NCBI RefSeq assembly: GCF_015704865.1
Contig: NZ_JADQTO010000014.1
Location: forward strand, 208,581 to 272,580
Length of the DNA stretch: 64,000 nucleotides
Direction: 5' to 3'
Origin: Actinoplanes aureus
Lineage (GTDB): Bacteria; Actinomycetota; Actinomycetes; Mycobacteriales; Micromonosporaceae
Below are positions 8,001 through 16,336 of the stretch, piece after piece. How positions within the stretch are numbered: position 1 is the stretch's first letter; each line of letters starts with the position of its first letter. The translations under genes were made by a program, and so were the position numbers. The notes under the pieces were generated by a model, which was not told the DNA's origin, made no database searches, and was given only the letters and a program-made list of their open reading frames with translations.

Positions 8001-9428
8001 GGAGGCCATGTAGTTGACGTTGTCGGTGAGGTCGCGCCACGTACCGGAAACGCCCTTGACCTGGGCCTGACCGCCGAGCTTGCCCTCCGAGCCCACCTCG
8101 CGCGCCACCCGCGTCACCTCGTCGGCGAACGAGGAGAGCTGGTCGACCATGGTGTTCACGGTGTTCTTCAACTCCAGGATCTCGCCCCGGGCGTCGACCG
8201 TGATCTTCTGTGACAGGTCACCCTTGGCGACCGCGGTGGAGACCTGCGAGATGTTCCGCACCTGCGCGGTCAGGTTCGCGGCGAGCTGGTTGACGTTCTC
8301 GGTGAGGTCGCGCCACGTACCGGAAACGCCTCGGACCTGGGCCTGACCGCCCAGCCGGCCCTCGGTGCCCACCTCGCGCGCCACCCGCGTCACCTCGTCG
8401 GCGAACGACGAGAGCTGGTCCACCATCGTGTTGACGGTGTCCTTGAGCTCCAGGATCTCGCCCTGCGCGGCCACCGTGATCTTCTGCGACAGGTCACCCT
8501 TCGCCACCGCCGTGGAGACCTGGGCGATGTTCCGCACCTGGCTGGTCAGGTTCGACGCCATCGAGTTCACCGAGTCGGTGAGGTCCTTCCAGGTGCCGGC
8601 CACGTTCGGCACCTCGGCCTGGCCGCCCAGCTTGCCCTCGGTGCCCACCTCGCGGGCCACCCGGGTCACCTGCTCGGCGAAGAGCCGCAGGGTGTCGGTG
8701 AGGCCGTTCATGGTGTCGGCCAGCTCGGCCACCTCACCACGCGCTGACACGGTGATCTTCTGGGACAGGTCACCGCGGGCCATCGCGGTCGCCACCTGGG
8801 AGATCGAGCGCACCTGGTGGGTCAGGTTGGAGGCCATCGTGTTCACCGAGTCGGTGAGGTCCTTCCAGGTGCCGGCGACGCCCCGGACGTCGGCCTGGCC
8901 GCCCAGCTCACCCTCGGTGCCCACCTCGCGGGCCACCCGCGTCACCTCGTCGGCGAACGACGACAGCTGGTCGACCATCGTGTTCACGGTGCGGCCGATC
9001 CGGAGGAACTCACCGCGCAGCGGCCGGCCGTCCATCTCCAGCGCCATGTGCTGCGACAGGTCACCCTCGGCAACCGCCACGATGACCCGGGAGATCTCGG
9101 TGGTCGGGCGGGCCAGATCGTCGATGAGCGAGTTCACCGAGCGGACGCTGTCCGCCCAGGCGCCGTCGAGGCCCTCCTCGTCCAGGCGCTCGGTCAACCG
9201 GCCGTCCCGGCCGACGATCCGGCTGATCCGGCGCATGTCCAGGTTCTGCCGCTCCTGCACGGAGACGACCTCGTTGAACGCTTCCGCCACTGCTCCGGCC
9301 ATGCCACCCCGGCGAGGCAGCCGAACCTTGAGATCGCCGCGCCGCACACGGCGCAGCGCATCGGCGAGTTCTTCGAGCAGAACGGTCTCGTCGGGCACGC
9401 CGACGCTGGCTTCTTTGGCCGCAGTCAT
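5022..9428 (-). CDS. Cytoplasmic hybrid histidine kinase with tandem HAMP repeats, GAF, HisKA, HATPase and REC
   Basis: A 1,468-residue soluble sensor kinase without transmembrane segments or signal peptide. Residues 1-800 are nine HAMP-type units, seven of them near-identical modules of 92 residues (GDLSQKITV ... VNTMVDQLSSFADEV ... VAREVG.EG.LGGQA). A GAF domain follows at about 815-970, then a long coiled coil (ELQRTNAELEDKAKLLSEQ). The H-box SHELRTPLNS has its histidine near residue 1050. HATPase N, G1 and G2 boxes (NLLSNAVKFTD, DTGIGISDE, GTGLGLSIS) and a C-terminal REC with phosphoacceptor near residue 1389 (VLMDAMMPDQDG) complete it. The architecture resembles Nik1/group III-type osmosensing kinases. 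The small REC gene follows directly downstream. Confidence 0.95.
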   Translation of the reverse strand: MTAAKEASVGVPDETVLLEELADALRRVRRGDLKVRLPRRGGMAGAVAEAFNEVVSVQERQNLDMRRISRIVGRDGRLTERLDEEGLDGAWADSVRSVNSLIDDLARPTTEISRVIVAVAEGDLSQHMALEMDGRPLRGEFLRIGRTVNTMVDQLSSFADEVTRVAREVGTEGELGGQADVRGVAGTWKDLTDSVNTMASNLTHQVRSISQVATAMARGDLSQKITVSARGEVAELADTMNGLTDTLRLFAEQVTRVAREVGTEGKLGGQAEVPNVAGTWKDLTDSVNSMASNLTSQVRNIAQVSTAVAKGDLSQKITVAAQGEILELKDTVNTMVDQLSSFADEVTRVAREVGTEGRLGGQAQVRGVSGTWRDLTENVNQLAANLTAQVRNISQVSTAVAKGDLSQKITVDARGEILELKNTVNTMVDQLSSFADEVTRVAREVGSEGKLGGQAQVKGVSGTWRDLTDNVNYMASNLTSQVRNIASVTTAVAKGDLSQKITVDARGEILELKSTVNTMVDQLSSFADEVTRVAREVGSEGKLGGQAQVRGVAGTWRDLTDNVNSMASNLTSQVRNIASVTTAVAKGDLSQKITVDAQGEILELKNTVNTMVDQLSSFADEVTRVAREVGSEGKLGGQAQVRGVAGTWRDLTDNVNYMASNLTSQVRNIAQVSTAVAKGDLGQKITVDARGEILELKNTVNTMVDQLSSFADEVTRVAREVGSEGKLGGQAQVKGVSGTWRDLTDNVNQLASTLTIQLRAIAEVSTAVTRGDLTQSVAVEAQGEVAELKDNINQMIVTLRDTTKTNAEQGWLDSNLARIGGLLQGQRDVGEVCRMIMTEVTPLVDAQLGAFFLVDNEEAVMRLRLAAAYGYVARDHEVTFGPGEGLVGQAAVSRRTIRVRATHDGILTMRSGLLTMAPNDLVVLPVLFEGEMLGVIEFASVAAFSGLHLTFLERLVATIGVALNTIQANRRTEELLAQSQRLAREMQDQSAELQRTNAELEDKAKLLSEQKANIELKNREIELARLGLEEKAQQLSRANTYKSEFLANMSHELRTPLNSLLLLARLLADNTEQNLSSKQIEFARTIHSAGSDLLSLIDDILDLSKIEAGRMDVEPDVVDFEGIRSYVEQAFVPQADDKGLEFRVDVAPELPDSIVTDPQRLQQILRNLLSNAVKFTDSGSVTLTIFPATPDPDLDMPGIPGRQVIGFAVTDTGIGISDEKLAIIFEPFQQADGTTTRKYGGTGLGLSISREFAALLGGTITVSSVPGGGSTFTLYMPEALVPDAIPMPALPALPVVPAKAVAVRPAASLDLPLMEMPPLVTPRPEEPTVGPAGRQLDGATVLIIDDDVRNVFALTSALEMHGLHVLYSDNGVDGVRILAEHPEVDIVLMDAMMPDQDGYETTRGIRRNQRFQDLPVVFLTAKAMPGDRESALAAGASDYITKPVDLDELIELMARWVNADDSTEPGRG
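7030..8990 (-). repeat. 276-bp tandem coding repeats (HAMP modules)
   Basis: Inside the hybrid kinase gene a 276-bp unit recurs in register. The string GTGATCTTC (plus strand) occurs at 7372, 7648, 7924, 8200, 8476 and 8752, exactly 276 bp apart, with weaker units at both ends. Neighbouring units are nearly identical at DNA level, so unequal recombination could change repeat number. This is coding and not a CRISPR or mobile repeat. Confidence 0.9.
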
Positions 9429-9590
9429 GCTGTCCTCACTCGCTGTCCAACTGAGGCTTGTTCAGGCCATACCTTGAGTCGCGCCCGGAACAAGCCTCAC
9501 CGCCGGGGGTTCCCTATCCTCTCTCGCCCGACCGGGTCAATGCGAGAGACGACTTTGTGCATACACCCATCCCCGGGAGAGGATGCATGG

Positions 9591-11633
9591 GTGCCAGCCG
9601 AGGTCGGAACCAGGACGAGCATCCCCACCGGGTCCCCGTCCGAGGCCCTGGTGCGCCGGACCAGGTTGCCCAACGACCGGCGGACCCCCGCGGCAGCGCG
9701 CGCGCTGGTCCGCTCCGTGCTCGAGGAAACCGGTCTGGCCGGCCTTCTCAACGAGGCGTTGCTGCTCACCACGGAACTGTCCACCAACGCCGTGGTGCAT
9801 GCCAACACGGAGCTGGAAATCGAGGTCGCGGCCGATACGAGCGGCCTGACCGTCACCGTCACGGACTTCGCGCCCGGCCCGGTGGAGCAGCTCGCCGTCG
9901 GCCCGCGCAACGAGATCGCGGACATCGGCGAGGTCGCCGAGCGTGGTCGTGGCCTGCTGCTGGTCGACCACTTCGCCAGCCGGTGGGGCACCGTGCATGA
10001 GGGCGACGGCAAGGGCGTGTGGTTCCGCCTCGACCAACGCGGCGACGGGCTCGCCGGGTCATCCGTCCGGGTGCCCGCCCAGTCCGAGGCACCGAGCCTC
10101 GGCGCGCTCACCGGGCTGCTCCGCAGCGGGTCCGACCGGCACACCGACGAGGGTCTCGGTGACCTCGCCGCCGACCTGCTCTCCCGGCTGGCCCGGCTGA
10201 CCGGCGCGGCCGGCGGCGTGGTGCGGCTGGACCGCGGCGACGGCATGGGCCGGCAGCTGCTGGCCAGGTACGGCCGCGCGCCCCGCGACAACGCCGACAT
10301 CATCCGGGTGCCGCTGACCACCCACCGGCCGTACTCCGGCGATCTGGAACTCGACGCCGCCCCGGTCGGGTACGCACAGGCGCTGGCCACCATGGTCGCC
10401 GAGCGGTTCTCCCTGCACCTGGAGAACGACCGGTTGCGCCGCGCGGACGTCCGCCGGCAGACCTGGATCACCTTCCTCGCCGAGGCGAGTGAGCTGCTCG
10501 CCCAGTCCCTCGACGTGAACCTGACCATGGCGCTGATCCCGCAGCTCGTGGTGCCGCGGCTCGGCCAGTGGTGCGCGGTGCACACCACGGACACGTGGGG
10601 CCGGCTCCAGCTCGCCGCCGCCACCCACGCCGAGGAGGCCGCGCTGCCCCAGCTGCACGCATCGCTGGCCGAGGCCGGGCCGGAGTCGATCCTCGCGCGG
10701 CTCGAGGAGGCGTCCCGGCTGGGGACCCAGGTCATGTTCGGCGCGCCGCTGGAGGGCTATGCGGTGCCGCTGGTGGCCCGGGGCACCCGGCTCGGCACCC
10801 TCGCCGTGGGCCGTCACCCCAAGCACCGGCACGACGCCGACGAGGTCGCGGTCCTGGAGGACGTGGGCCGCCGGGCGGCGCTCGCCATCGACAACGCGCG
10901 GATCCACGACGAGCGGCGTTCGGTCGCGCGTACCCTCCAGGCCTCCCTGCTCCCGCCCGCGTTGCCGCACGTCGAAGGCATCGGCTTCGCCGCCGAGTAC
11001 GTGCCGACCGGCTCCGAGGTGGGCGGCGACTTCTACGACGTCATCCCGTTCGGCGAACAACAGTGGCTGGTCGTGGTCGGCGACGTCTCCGGCAAGGGCG
11101 TCCAGGCGGCCACCGTGACCGGCCTGGTCCGCGACGTGATCCGCATCCTGGTCGACGACGGCAAGACGCTCAGCGAGATCCTCTGGCGGGTCAACCGCAC
11201 GCTCGTGCAGCGCGGCGGAGGCAGATACTGCACCCTCGCCATGGCCTCGGTCACCCGCAAGAGCGGCGACCAGCTCACCGTCTGCCTGCACCTGGCCGGG
11301 CACGACCGCGCGGTGCTGGTCCGGGCCGACGGCAAGACCGGCTTCGTCGGCGAGGGCGGCACAGCGCTCGGCCTGCTGGAGACCATCACCAGCCCGGACG
11401 TGGCGGTCACCCTCGGCCCCGGCGACTCGCTCATCTTCTACACCGACGGCGTGACCGAACGCCGCCGCGGCCGCGAGCTCTTCGGCTCCAACCGCCTCCG
11501 CGACGCCGCGGCGCCCCTGGCCGGTTACCCGGCCGACGTGATGGCCGCCAGGCTGCGGTCCACCACGATCAACTTCTCGGTCGAGGAACCTCGCGACGAC
11601 ATCGCCATCCTGGTCTTGCGCAACGACGCATAA
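9591..11633 (+). CDS. HATPase-GAF-PP2C (SpoIIE-type) serine phosphatase
   Basis: A regulator combining an anti-sigma kinase-like HATPase (about residues 20-140: LLTTELSTNAVVHA, RGRGLLLVDHFASRWG) with a GAF-like region (about 150-420) and a C-terminal PP2C phosphatase (about 445-680). The phosphatase has metal-binding aspartates GGDFYDVIPFG, GDVSGKGVQAA, FYTDGVTERR and EEPRDDIAIL. It probably dephosphorylates a STAS antagonist; the lone STAS proteins in this window are candidates. The GTG at 9591 follows GGGAGAGG at good spacing and gives 680 residues. An ATG at 9540 would add 17 residues without a clear ribosome-binding site. It is divergent from the hybrid kinase. Confidence 0.9.
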   Translation: MPAEVGTRTSIPTGSPSEALVRRTRLPNDRRTPAAARALVRSVLEETGLAGLLNEALLLTTELSTNAVVHANTELEIEVAADTSGLTVTVTDFAPGPVEQLAVGPRNEIADIGEVAERGRGLLLVDHFASRWGTVHEGDGKGVWFRLDQRGDGLAGSSVRVPAQSEAPSLGALTGLLRSGSDRHTDEGLGDLAADLLSRLARLTGAAGGVVRLDRGDGMGRQLLARYGRAPRDNADIIRVPLTTHRPYSGDLELDAAPVGYAQALATMVAERFSLHLENDRLRRADVRRQTWITFLAEASELLAQSLDVNLTMALIPQLVVPRLGQWCAVHTTDTWGRLQLAAATHAEEAALPQLHASLAEAGPESILARLEEASRLGTQVMFGAPLEGYAVPLVARGTRLGTLAVGRHPKHRHDADEVAVLEDVGRRAALAIDNARIHDERRSVARTLQASLLPPALPHVEGIGFAAEYVPTGSEVGGDFYDVIPFGEQQWLVVVGDVSGKGVQAATVTGLVRDVIRILVDDGKTLSEILWRVNRTLVQRGGGRYCTLAMASVTRKSGDQLTVCLHLAGHDRAVLVRADGKTGFVGEGGTALGLLETITSPDVAVTLGPGDSLIFYTDGVTERRRGRELFGSNRLRDAAAPLAGYPADVMAARLRSTTINFSVEEPRDDIAILVLRNDA

Positions 11634-11653
11634 CGAGAGCGGGGGTGACCGGT

Positions 11654-12211
11654 GTGAAGACGCAGTACTACTCCGCGACCACGATCGACGGCTTCATCGC
11701 CGACGAGAACAACTCGCTGGACTGGCTCTTCGAGGTCGACCAGGGCGGCGTCGACCCGTTCACCGGGTTCTTCACCGGCGTCGGCGCGATGGCCATGGGC
11801 TCCACCACGTACGAGTGGATCATCGCCCACGATGACGCGCTCGCCCACCCGGAGAAGTGGCACGAGCCCTACGGCGACACCCCCACCTGGATCTTCACGC
11901 ATCGCGACCTGCCCGTGATTCCGGGTGCCAACCTGCACTTCGTGCAGGGCGACGTCGCCCCGGTGCACCGCGACATGACCGCGGCCGCCAAGGACAAGAA
12001 CGTCTGGATCATCGGCGGCGGCGAGCTGGCCGGTCAGTTCGCCGACCAGGACCTGCTCGACGAGATCATCCTGGGCGTCACCCCGGTGACGCTGGGCCGG
12101 GGCTCCCCGGTCCTGCCGAGGCGGCTGACCTCGTCCCGGCTGACCCTGATCGACGCCCGCCCGGTCGGCCAGTTCGCATACCTCACCTACACCCTGGCCA
12201 AGTCGTCCTGA
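11654..12211 (+). CDS. RibD/dihydrofolate-reductase-like protein, copy 1
   Basis: A 185-residue protein of the RibD C-terminal/DHFR-like family: QYYSATTIDGFIAD at the N-terminus, MGSTTYEWI, IFTHRDLP, WIIGGGELAGQF (nucleotide-binding glycine motif) and DEIILGVTPVTLGRGSPV. These proteins bind NADPH and act as reductases of mostly unknown substrates. The GTG at 11654 aligns with the start of the tandem paralogue and follows GGGGG. A GTG three codons upstream is an alternative. It lies 20 bp after the PP2C gene and may be cotranscribed with it. Confidence 0.85.
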   Translation: MKTQYYSATTIDGFIADENNSLDWLFEVDQGGVDPFTGFFTGVGAMAMGSTTYEWIIAHDDALAHPEKWHEPYGDTPTWIFTHRDLPVIPGANLHFVQGDVAPVHRDMTAAAKDKNVWIIGGGELAGQFADQDLLDEIILGVTPVTLGRGSPVLPRRLTSSRLTLIDARPVGQFAYLTYTLAKSS

Positions 12212-12284
12212 CCCCGCCAGGTTCGCGCCCACAGTCCTGATCAAACCGCCCTTTTGGTCGGCTCTCGCGTGGCATGGTGTTGGC

Positions 12285-12899
12285 ATGGCGAAGACGCAGT
12301 ACTACACCGCCACCAGCATCGACGGCTTCACCGCCGACAAGAGCAACTCGCTGGACTGGCTCTTCGAGGTCGACGAGGGCACCGAGAACCCGTTCGGCGA
12401 GTTCTTCGAGGGTGTCGGCGCGTTCGCCATGGGCGCGAGGACCTATGAGTGGGTGCTGGAGAACGACAATCTTCTCGATGAGCCACAGAACTGGCACGAC
12501 ATGTACGGCGACGTACCGTGCTGGGTCTTCACCCACCGGGACCTGCCCCCGGTCGAGGACGCCAACATCTTCATGATCAGCGGTGACGTCCGGCGGGTGC
12601 ACGAGGCGATGCTGGTCGCCGCCCAGGGCAGGAACGTCTGGCTGGCCGGCGGCGGCGACCTGGTCAGCCAGTTCGTCGCTCACGACCTGCTCGACGAGAT
12701 CATCCTGGGGATCGCGCCGGCCATCCTCGGTGACGGCATCCCCCTGCTGCGCCGCCGCGTGCCGGTCGACGACCTGATCCTCACCGGCGTGCGGGAGGTG
12801 GGGCAGTTCGCCTACCTCACCTACGCGGTCGGCGACGTCGCACGCATCGGCCGCCACCTGGCCGCCGAAGCCGTGACCCGGATCCCGTCGCTGCGCTGA
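12285..12899 (+). CDS. RibD/dihydrofolate-reductase-like protein, copy 2
   Basis: A 204-residue tandem paralogue of the preceding gene (shared KTQYY.AT.IDGF.AD..NSLDWLFEVD, well over half the residues alike). It has the same landmarks: MGARTYEWV, VFTHRDLPP, VWLAGGGDLVSQF and DEIILGIAPAILGDGIP. It carries about 20 extra C-terminal residues after the shared YLTYAVGDV end. The gene starts 73 bp after copy 1 and ends only 3 bp from the convergent FAD oxidoreductase stop, with no room for a terminator. A recent duplication with divergence is the simplest history. Confidence 0.85.
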   Translation: MAKTQYYTATSIDGFTADKSNSLDWLFEVDEGTENPFGEFFEGVGAFAMGARTYEWVLENDNLLDEPQNWHDMYGDVPCWVFTHRDLPPVEDANIFMISGDVRRVHEAMLVAAQGRNVWLAGGGDLVSQFVAHDLLDEIILGIAPAILGDGIPLLRRRVPVDDLILTGVREVGQFAYLTYAVGDVARIGRHLAAEAVTRIPSLR

Positions 12900-12902
12900 C
12901 CC

Positions 12903-14030
12903 TCACAGCCACTCCCGCGGTCCGGCCATGTCAAGGTCGGCCGCCAGCTGTGGCGGCGCCGTCAGGACGGCCAACCGGCCACGCCGTGCCAGCAGCACCT
13001 GGCGCATCGCGTCGACGATGTCGTTCACCCGCGCGGCGGTGAGGCCGCGCGGCAGCACCGCATGCACTGTCCCGATCCCGGCCGACCCGCGCAGCGGCAC
13101 CAGCGAACCGGTGCTGTCCCGCAACGAGTACGCCACCGCCTGCAGATCCCTCGGCCGAGCCGTGATGCGCAGGACCACGTCGCCGTTTCCGAACGGGTAC
13201 CGACCCCACCAGGGCGGCGCGACCGGTGCGACCACCGTGTCCCCGCCCCAGCCCTGGACGATCTCGTCGGCCACCTGGTTCACCGAGTCGGCCGAACCCT
13301 CCAGGAGCAGCGCGAGCATCCCGCCGTCCCGCCCCGGCAGGTCCACCTCGATCGCGCTCGCCTCCAACTCGCGGGCCACCACGTAGGCGACCAGCTCGCT
13401 GACCTCGGCCGGGGTGGTGACCGTCCGCCCGACCCAGCGACGGGCCGCGGGCAGCGGCTCCAGCCGCAGCCTCGCTGACGTGATGACCCCGTCGATCTCC
13501 GCGATGCCGGGCCGGCCGTCCTCACCGTCGGACTCCGCCGTCTCGCCGGCGACGTTCACATACTCAACGCTCATAGTCTGCGCCGCAGGGCTGCCGAAGC
13601 GATGGCGCAGCGGACCGGACTCGTTGACCGCGAGCATGCCCCCGATCGTCGCGGTGGGCGAGGGCGGGTCGACGGCGAGGCGCTGGCCGCGCAGCGCCAG
13701 GGCGGCCTGGACCGCGGAGACCGGTGTGCCGGCCGCGACGACCGCGGTCGCCCCATCGTGGTCCCACATGCCGTTGAGGCGTCCGGTGTCCAGGATCAGC
13801 TCGATGCCAGCGGGCGGCGAACCCCAATCGAGTTTGCTGCCGGAACCGCGCGGCAGAAAGGTCAGGTCGCGGTCGGCCGCGAGGCGCAGTGTCTCGGCGA
13901 CGGACCTCGCGGTCGCCGGCACCGCGACAAAGCCGGCACGCCGGCCACCCACCTGATCGGTGGAGCGCCCCGCACGCGCGAATCCCGGACCGCAGATGTC
14001 CTCGAGCGCGTCGAGTAGGGAATCGCCCAC
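12903..14030 (-). CDS. FAD-binding oxidoreductase (GlcE-like)
   Basis: A 375-residue protein with the PCMH-type FAD-binding fold: LTFLPRGSGSKLDWG near residue 58, followed by LNGMWDHDGATAVVAAGTPV and LAVDPPSPTATIGGMLAVNESGPLRHRFG. This pattern and length match the glycolate oxidase subunit GlcE and related short FAD oxidases rather than full GlcD (about 480 residues). No GlcD or iron-sulfur GlcF gene is nearby, so it may act alone or with unlinked subunits; substrate is not predictable. It is divergent from the peptidase gene. Confidence 0.8.
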   Translation of the reverse strand: MGDSLLDALEDICGPGFARAGRSTDQVGGRRAGFVAVPATARSVAETLRLAADRDLTFLPRGSGSKLDWGSPPAGIELILDTGRLNGMWDHDGATAVVAAGTPVSAVQAALALRGQRLAVDPPSPTATIGGMLAVNESGPLRHRFGSPAAQTMSVEYVNVAGETAESDGEDGRPGIAEIDGVITSARLRLEPLPAARRWVGRTVTTPAEVSELVAYVVARELEASAIEVDLPGRDGGMLALLLEGSADSVNQVADEIVQGWGGDTVVAPVAPPWWGRYPFGNGDVVLRITARPRDLQAVAYSLRDSTGSLVPLRGSAGIGTVHAVLPRGLTAARVNDIVDAMRQVLLARRGRLAVLTAPPQLAADLDMAGPREWL

Positions 14031-14112
14031 GTCCGAAGCCTCCCCAAGCTGGACACCCGTAAGAAAAGATCATTGAAGATCGTCCACTCTGGCACATCGT
14101 ACACATGTTCGA

Positions 14113-16239
14113 ATGGCTGAGGTCGACGTGTGTAAGAAACTCATGGCGGACCAATCGGCCGGTAACGTGTTCCCGGTGACGATTGAAGGCCCACCCACTG
14201 CTCGTCAGGTCCCCACCGAGCGCACCTTCCACGGCGACCGGGTCACCGACGAGTTCGCCTGGCTGATGGACAAAGAGGACCCGGCGACCATCGCCCACCT
14301 GAAGGCGGAGAACGCCTGGACAGAGCAGGCGACAGCGCATCTCGAGGAGCTGCGCCGGACGGCCTTCCAGGAGATCAAGGACCGGACGCAGGAGACCGAC
14401 CTCTCGGTGCCCAGCCGCAAGGGTGGGTTCTGGTATTACACGCGCACGGTCGAGGGCAAGCAGTACTCGATTCACTGCCGGGTCCCGGTGCGCCCGGGTG
14501 AGACCGCCCCGCCGATGGACGCCGAGAAGCCGGGCGAGGAGGTCCTGCTCGACGGCAACGAGCTGGCCGAGGGCAAGGAGTTCTTCGCGCTCGGCACGTT
14601 CGACGTGAGCCCGGACGGTCACTGGCTGGCGTTCTCGACCGACTTCGCCGGCGACGAGCGCTTCACGCTGCGGGTGAAGAACCTGCGCACCGGCGAGGTG
14701 CTCGCCGACGAGGTGCCGGACACGTTCTACGGCTCCGCCTGGTCGGCCGACGCCGGCACGCTCTTCTACATCACGGTCGACGAGGCCTGGCGCCCGCACC
14801 GGGTGTGGCGGCACACGATCGGTTCGACCGACGACACGGTCGTCTACGAGGAGCCGGACGAGCGGTTCTGGGTCGGTGTCGACCTGAGCCGCAGCGAGAA
14901 GTTCATCCTGATCGACGCACACAGCAAGATCACTTCAGAGGTACGGGTGATCCCCGCCGACCACCCCACCGCCGAGCCGGCCCTGATCGCCGAGCGCCGC
15001 CAGGGCGTGGAGTACTCGGTGGAGCACCACGGCCACCGCTTCCTGATCCTGCACAACCTGGAGGCCGAGGACTTCGCGCTCTCCTGCACCTCGGTGGACA
15101 ACCCGGGCGAGTGGGTGGAGCTGATCCCGCACCGGCCCGGCACCCGGCTGGAGTCGGTCGACGCGTTCGCCCGGCACATCGTGGTCTCGCTGCGCCGCGA
15201 CGGCCTGACCGGTCTGCGGGTGATCACCGACGGCAGCACGGACGCGTACGACATGACCTTCCCGGAGCCGCTCTACAGCGTCCACCTGGCCGGTAACCCG
15301 GAGTACGAGACCAGCTCCGTCCGGATCAGCTACACCTCGCTCGTCACTCCCGAGTCGGTGTACGACGTCGACCTGAGCACCCGGGCCATGACGCTGCGCA
15401 AGCAGAAGCCGGTCCTGGGCGGCTACGACCCGGCCGACTACGACCAGTTCCGCGAGTGGGCGACCGCTCCCGACGGCACCCGGGTGCCGATCTCGATCGT
15501 GGCGCGCAAGGGCACTCCGCGGGACGGTTCGGCGCCCGCGGTGCTGTACGGCTACGGCTCGTACGAACACTCCATCGACCCGTACTTCTCGATCGCCCGG
15601 CTCAGCCTGCTCGACCGCGGTGTCGTCTTCGCGATCGCGCACGTGCGCGGCGGCGGCGAGCTCGGCCGCGGCTGGTACGAGAACGGCAAGATGCTGGCGA
15701 AGAAGAACACGTTCACCGACTTCATCGCGTGCGCGCAGGCGCTGGTCCGTAGCCGGTGGACGTCGGCGTCGCGGCTGGTGGCGCGGGGTGGGTCGGCCGG
15801 TGGCCTGCTGATGGGCGCGATCGCCAACCTGGCGCCGGAGGCGTTCGCCGGGATCGTGGCCGAGGTCCCGTTCGTGGACCCGCTGACCTCGATCCTCGAC
15901 CCGAGCCTGCCGCTGACGGTCACCGAGTGGGAGGAGTGGGGCAATCCGCTCGATTCCGCCGAGGTGTACTCCTACATGAAGTCGTACAGTCCGTATGAGA
16001 ATGTGACGAAGCAGGCGTACCCCAAGATTCTCGCCGTGACCAGCCTGAACGACACCCGCGTGCTGTACCACGAGCCGACCAAGTGGATCGCGCGCCTGCG
16101 CGCGATCGCGCCCGAGGGCGACTACCTACTCAAGATCGAGATGGGCGCCGGCCACGGCGGCCCGAGCGGCCGCTACGACTCCTGGCGGGAAGAGGCCTTC
16201 AACATCGCCTGGATCTTGGACACCCTCAAAACCGCTTAG
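14113..16239 (+). CDS. Prolyl oligopeptidase family serine peptidase (oligopeptidase B-like)
   Basis: A cytosolic peptidase of family S9A that cuts short peptides. The N-terminal half is a beta-propeller gating domain; the C-terminal alpha/beta-hydrolase carries the catalytic serine in RGGSAGGLLMG, aspartate in SLNDTRVLYHEP and histidine in GAGHGGPSGRYD. Those motifs, ENGKMLAKKNTFTDF and the length (up to 708 residues) match oligopeptidase B. The start is uncertain: ATG 14113, ATG 14143 and GTG 14176 are in frame, none with a strong ribosome-binding site, and homologues usually begin about a dozen residues before VPTERT, favouring one of the later two. Confidence 0.93.
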   Translation: MAEVDVCKKLMADQSAGNVFPVTIEGPPTARQVPTERTFHGDRVTDEFAWLMDKEDPATIAHLKAENAWTEQATAHLEELRRTAFQEIKDRTQETDLSVPSRKGGFWYYTRTVEGKQYSIHCRVPVRPGETAPPMDAEKPGEEVLLDGNELAEGKEFFALGTFDVSPDGHWLAFSTDFAGDERFTLRVKNLRTGEVLADEVPDTFYGSAWSADAGTLFYITVDEAWRPHRVWRHTIGSTDDTVVYEEPDERFWVGVDLSRSEKFILIDAHSKITSEVRVIPADHPTAEPALIAERRQGVEYSVEHHGHRFLILHNLEAEDFALSCTSVDNPGEWVELIPHRPGTRLESVDAFARHIVVSLRRDGLTGLRVITDGSTDAYDMTFPEPLYSVHLAGNPEYETSSVRISYTSLVTPESVYDVDLSTRAMTLRKQKPVLGGYDPADYDQFREWATAPDGTRVPISIVARKGTPRDGSAPAVLYGYGSYEHSIDPYFSIARLSLLDRGVVFAIAHVRGGGELGRGWYENGKMLAKKNTFTDFIACAQALVRSRWTSASRLVARGGSAGGLLMGAIANLAPEAFAGIVAEVPFVDPLTSILDPSLPLTVTEWEEWGNPLDSAEVYSYMKSYSPYENVTKQAYPKILAVTSLNDTRVLYHEPTKWIARLRAIAPEGDYLLKIEMGAGHGGPSGRYDSWREEAFNIAWILDTLKTA

Positions 16240-16300
16240 GGGTACGAGCCGGCGAAAAGTCCCCGCTCTCCCTGAGCGACCAGGCACGACACCGGGCCGA

Positions 16301-16330
16301 AGCGCCCGCATCCGGCGCGATGCGGGCGCT
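16301..16330. terminator. Bidirectional terminator hairpin
   Basis: A perfect 12-bp stem (AGCGCCCGCATC and its complement) with a 6-nt loop fills the gap between the convergent peptidase and ABC permease stops. It is the strongest terminator-like structure in the left half of the window. Confidence 0.8.
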
Positions 16331-16336
16331 GAGCTT

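Noticed and set aside
5286..8213. Very long plus-strand frame opposite the hybrid kinase (975 codons)
   Set aside because: It mirrors the repeated HAMP modules of the true gene; composition is rich in His/Arg/Gly/Val as expected for antisense of high-GC coding DNA, and the kinase domains are unmistakable on the other strand.
7030..8990. CRISPR or satellite array
   Set aside because: The repeat period is 276 bp, fully coding and in frame, with no unique spacers.
10059..11303. 414-codon minus-strand frame over the PP2C phosphatase
   Set aside because: Antisense shadow; PP2C metal-binding motifs are clear on the plus strand.
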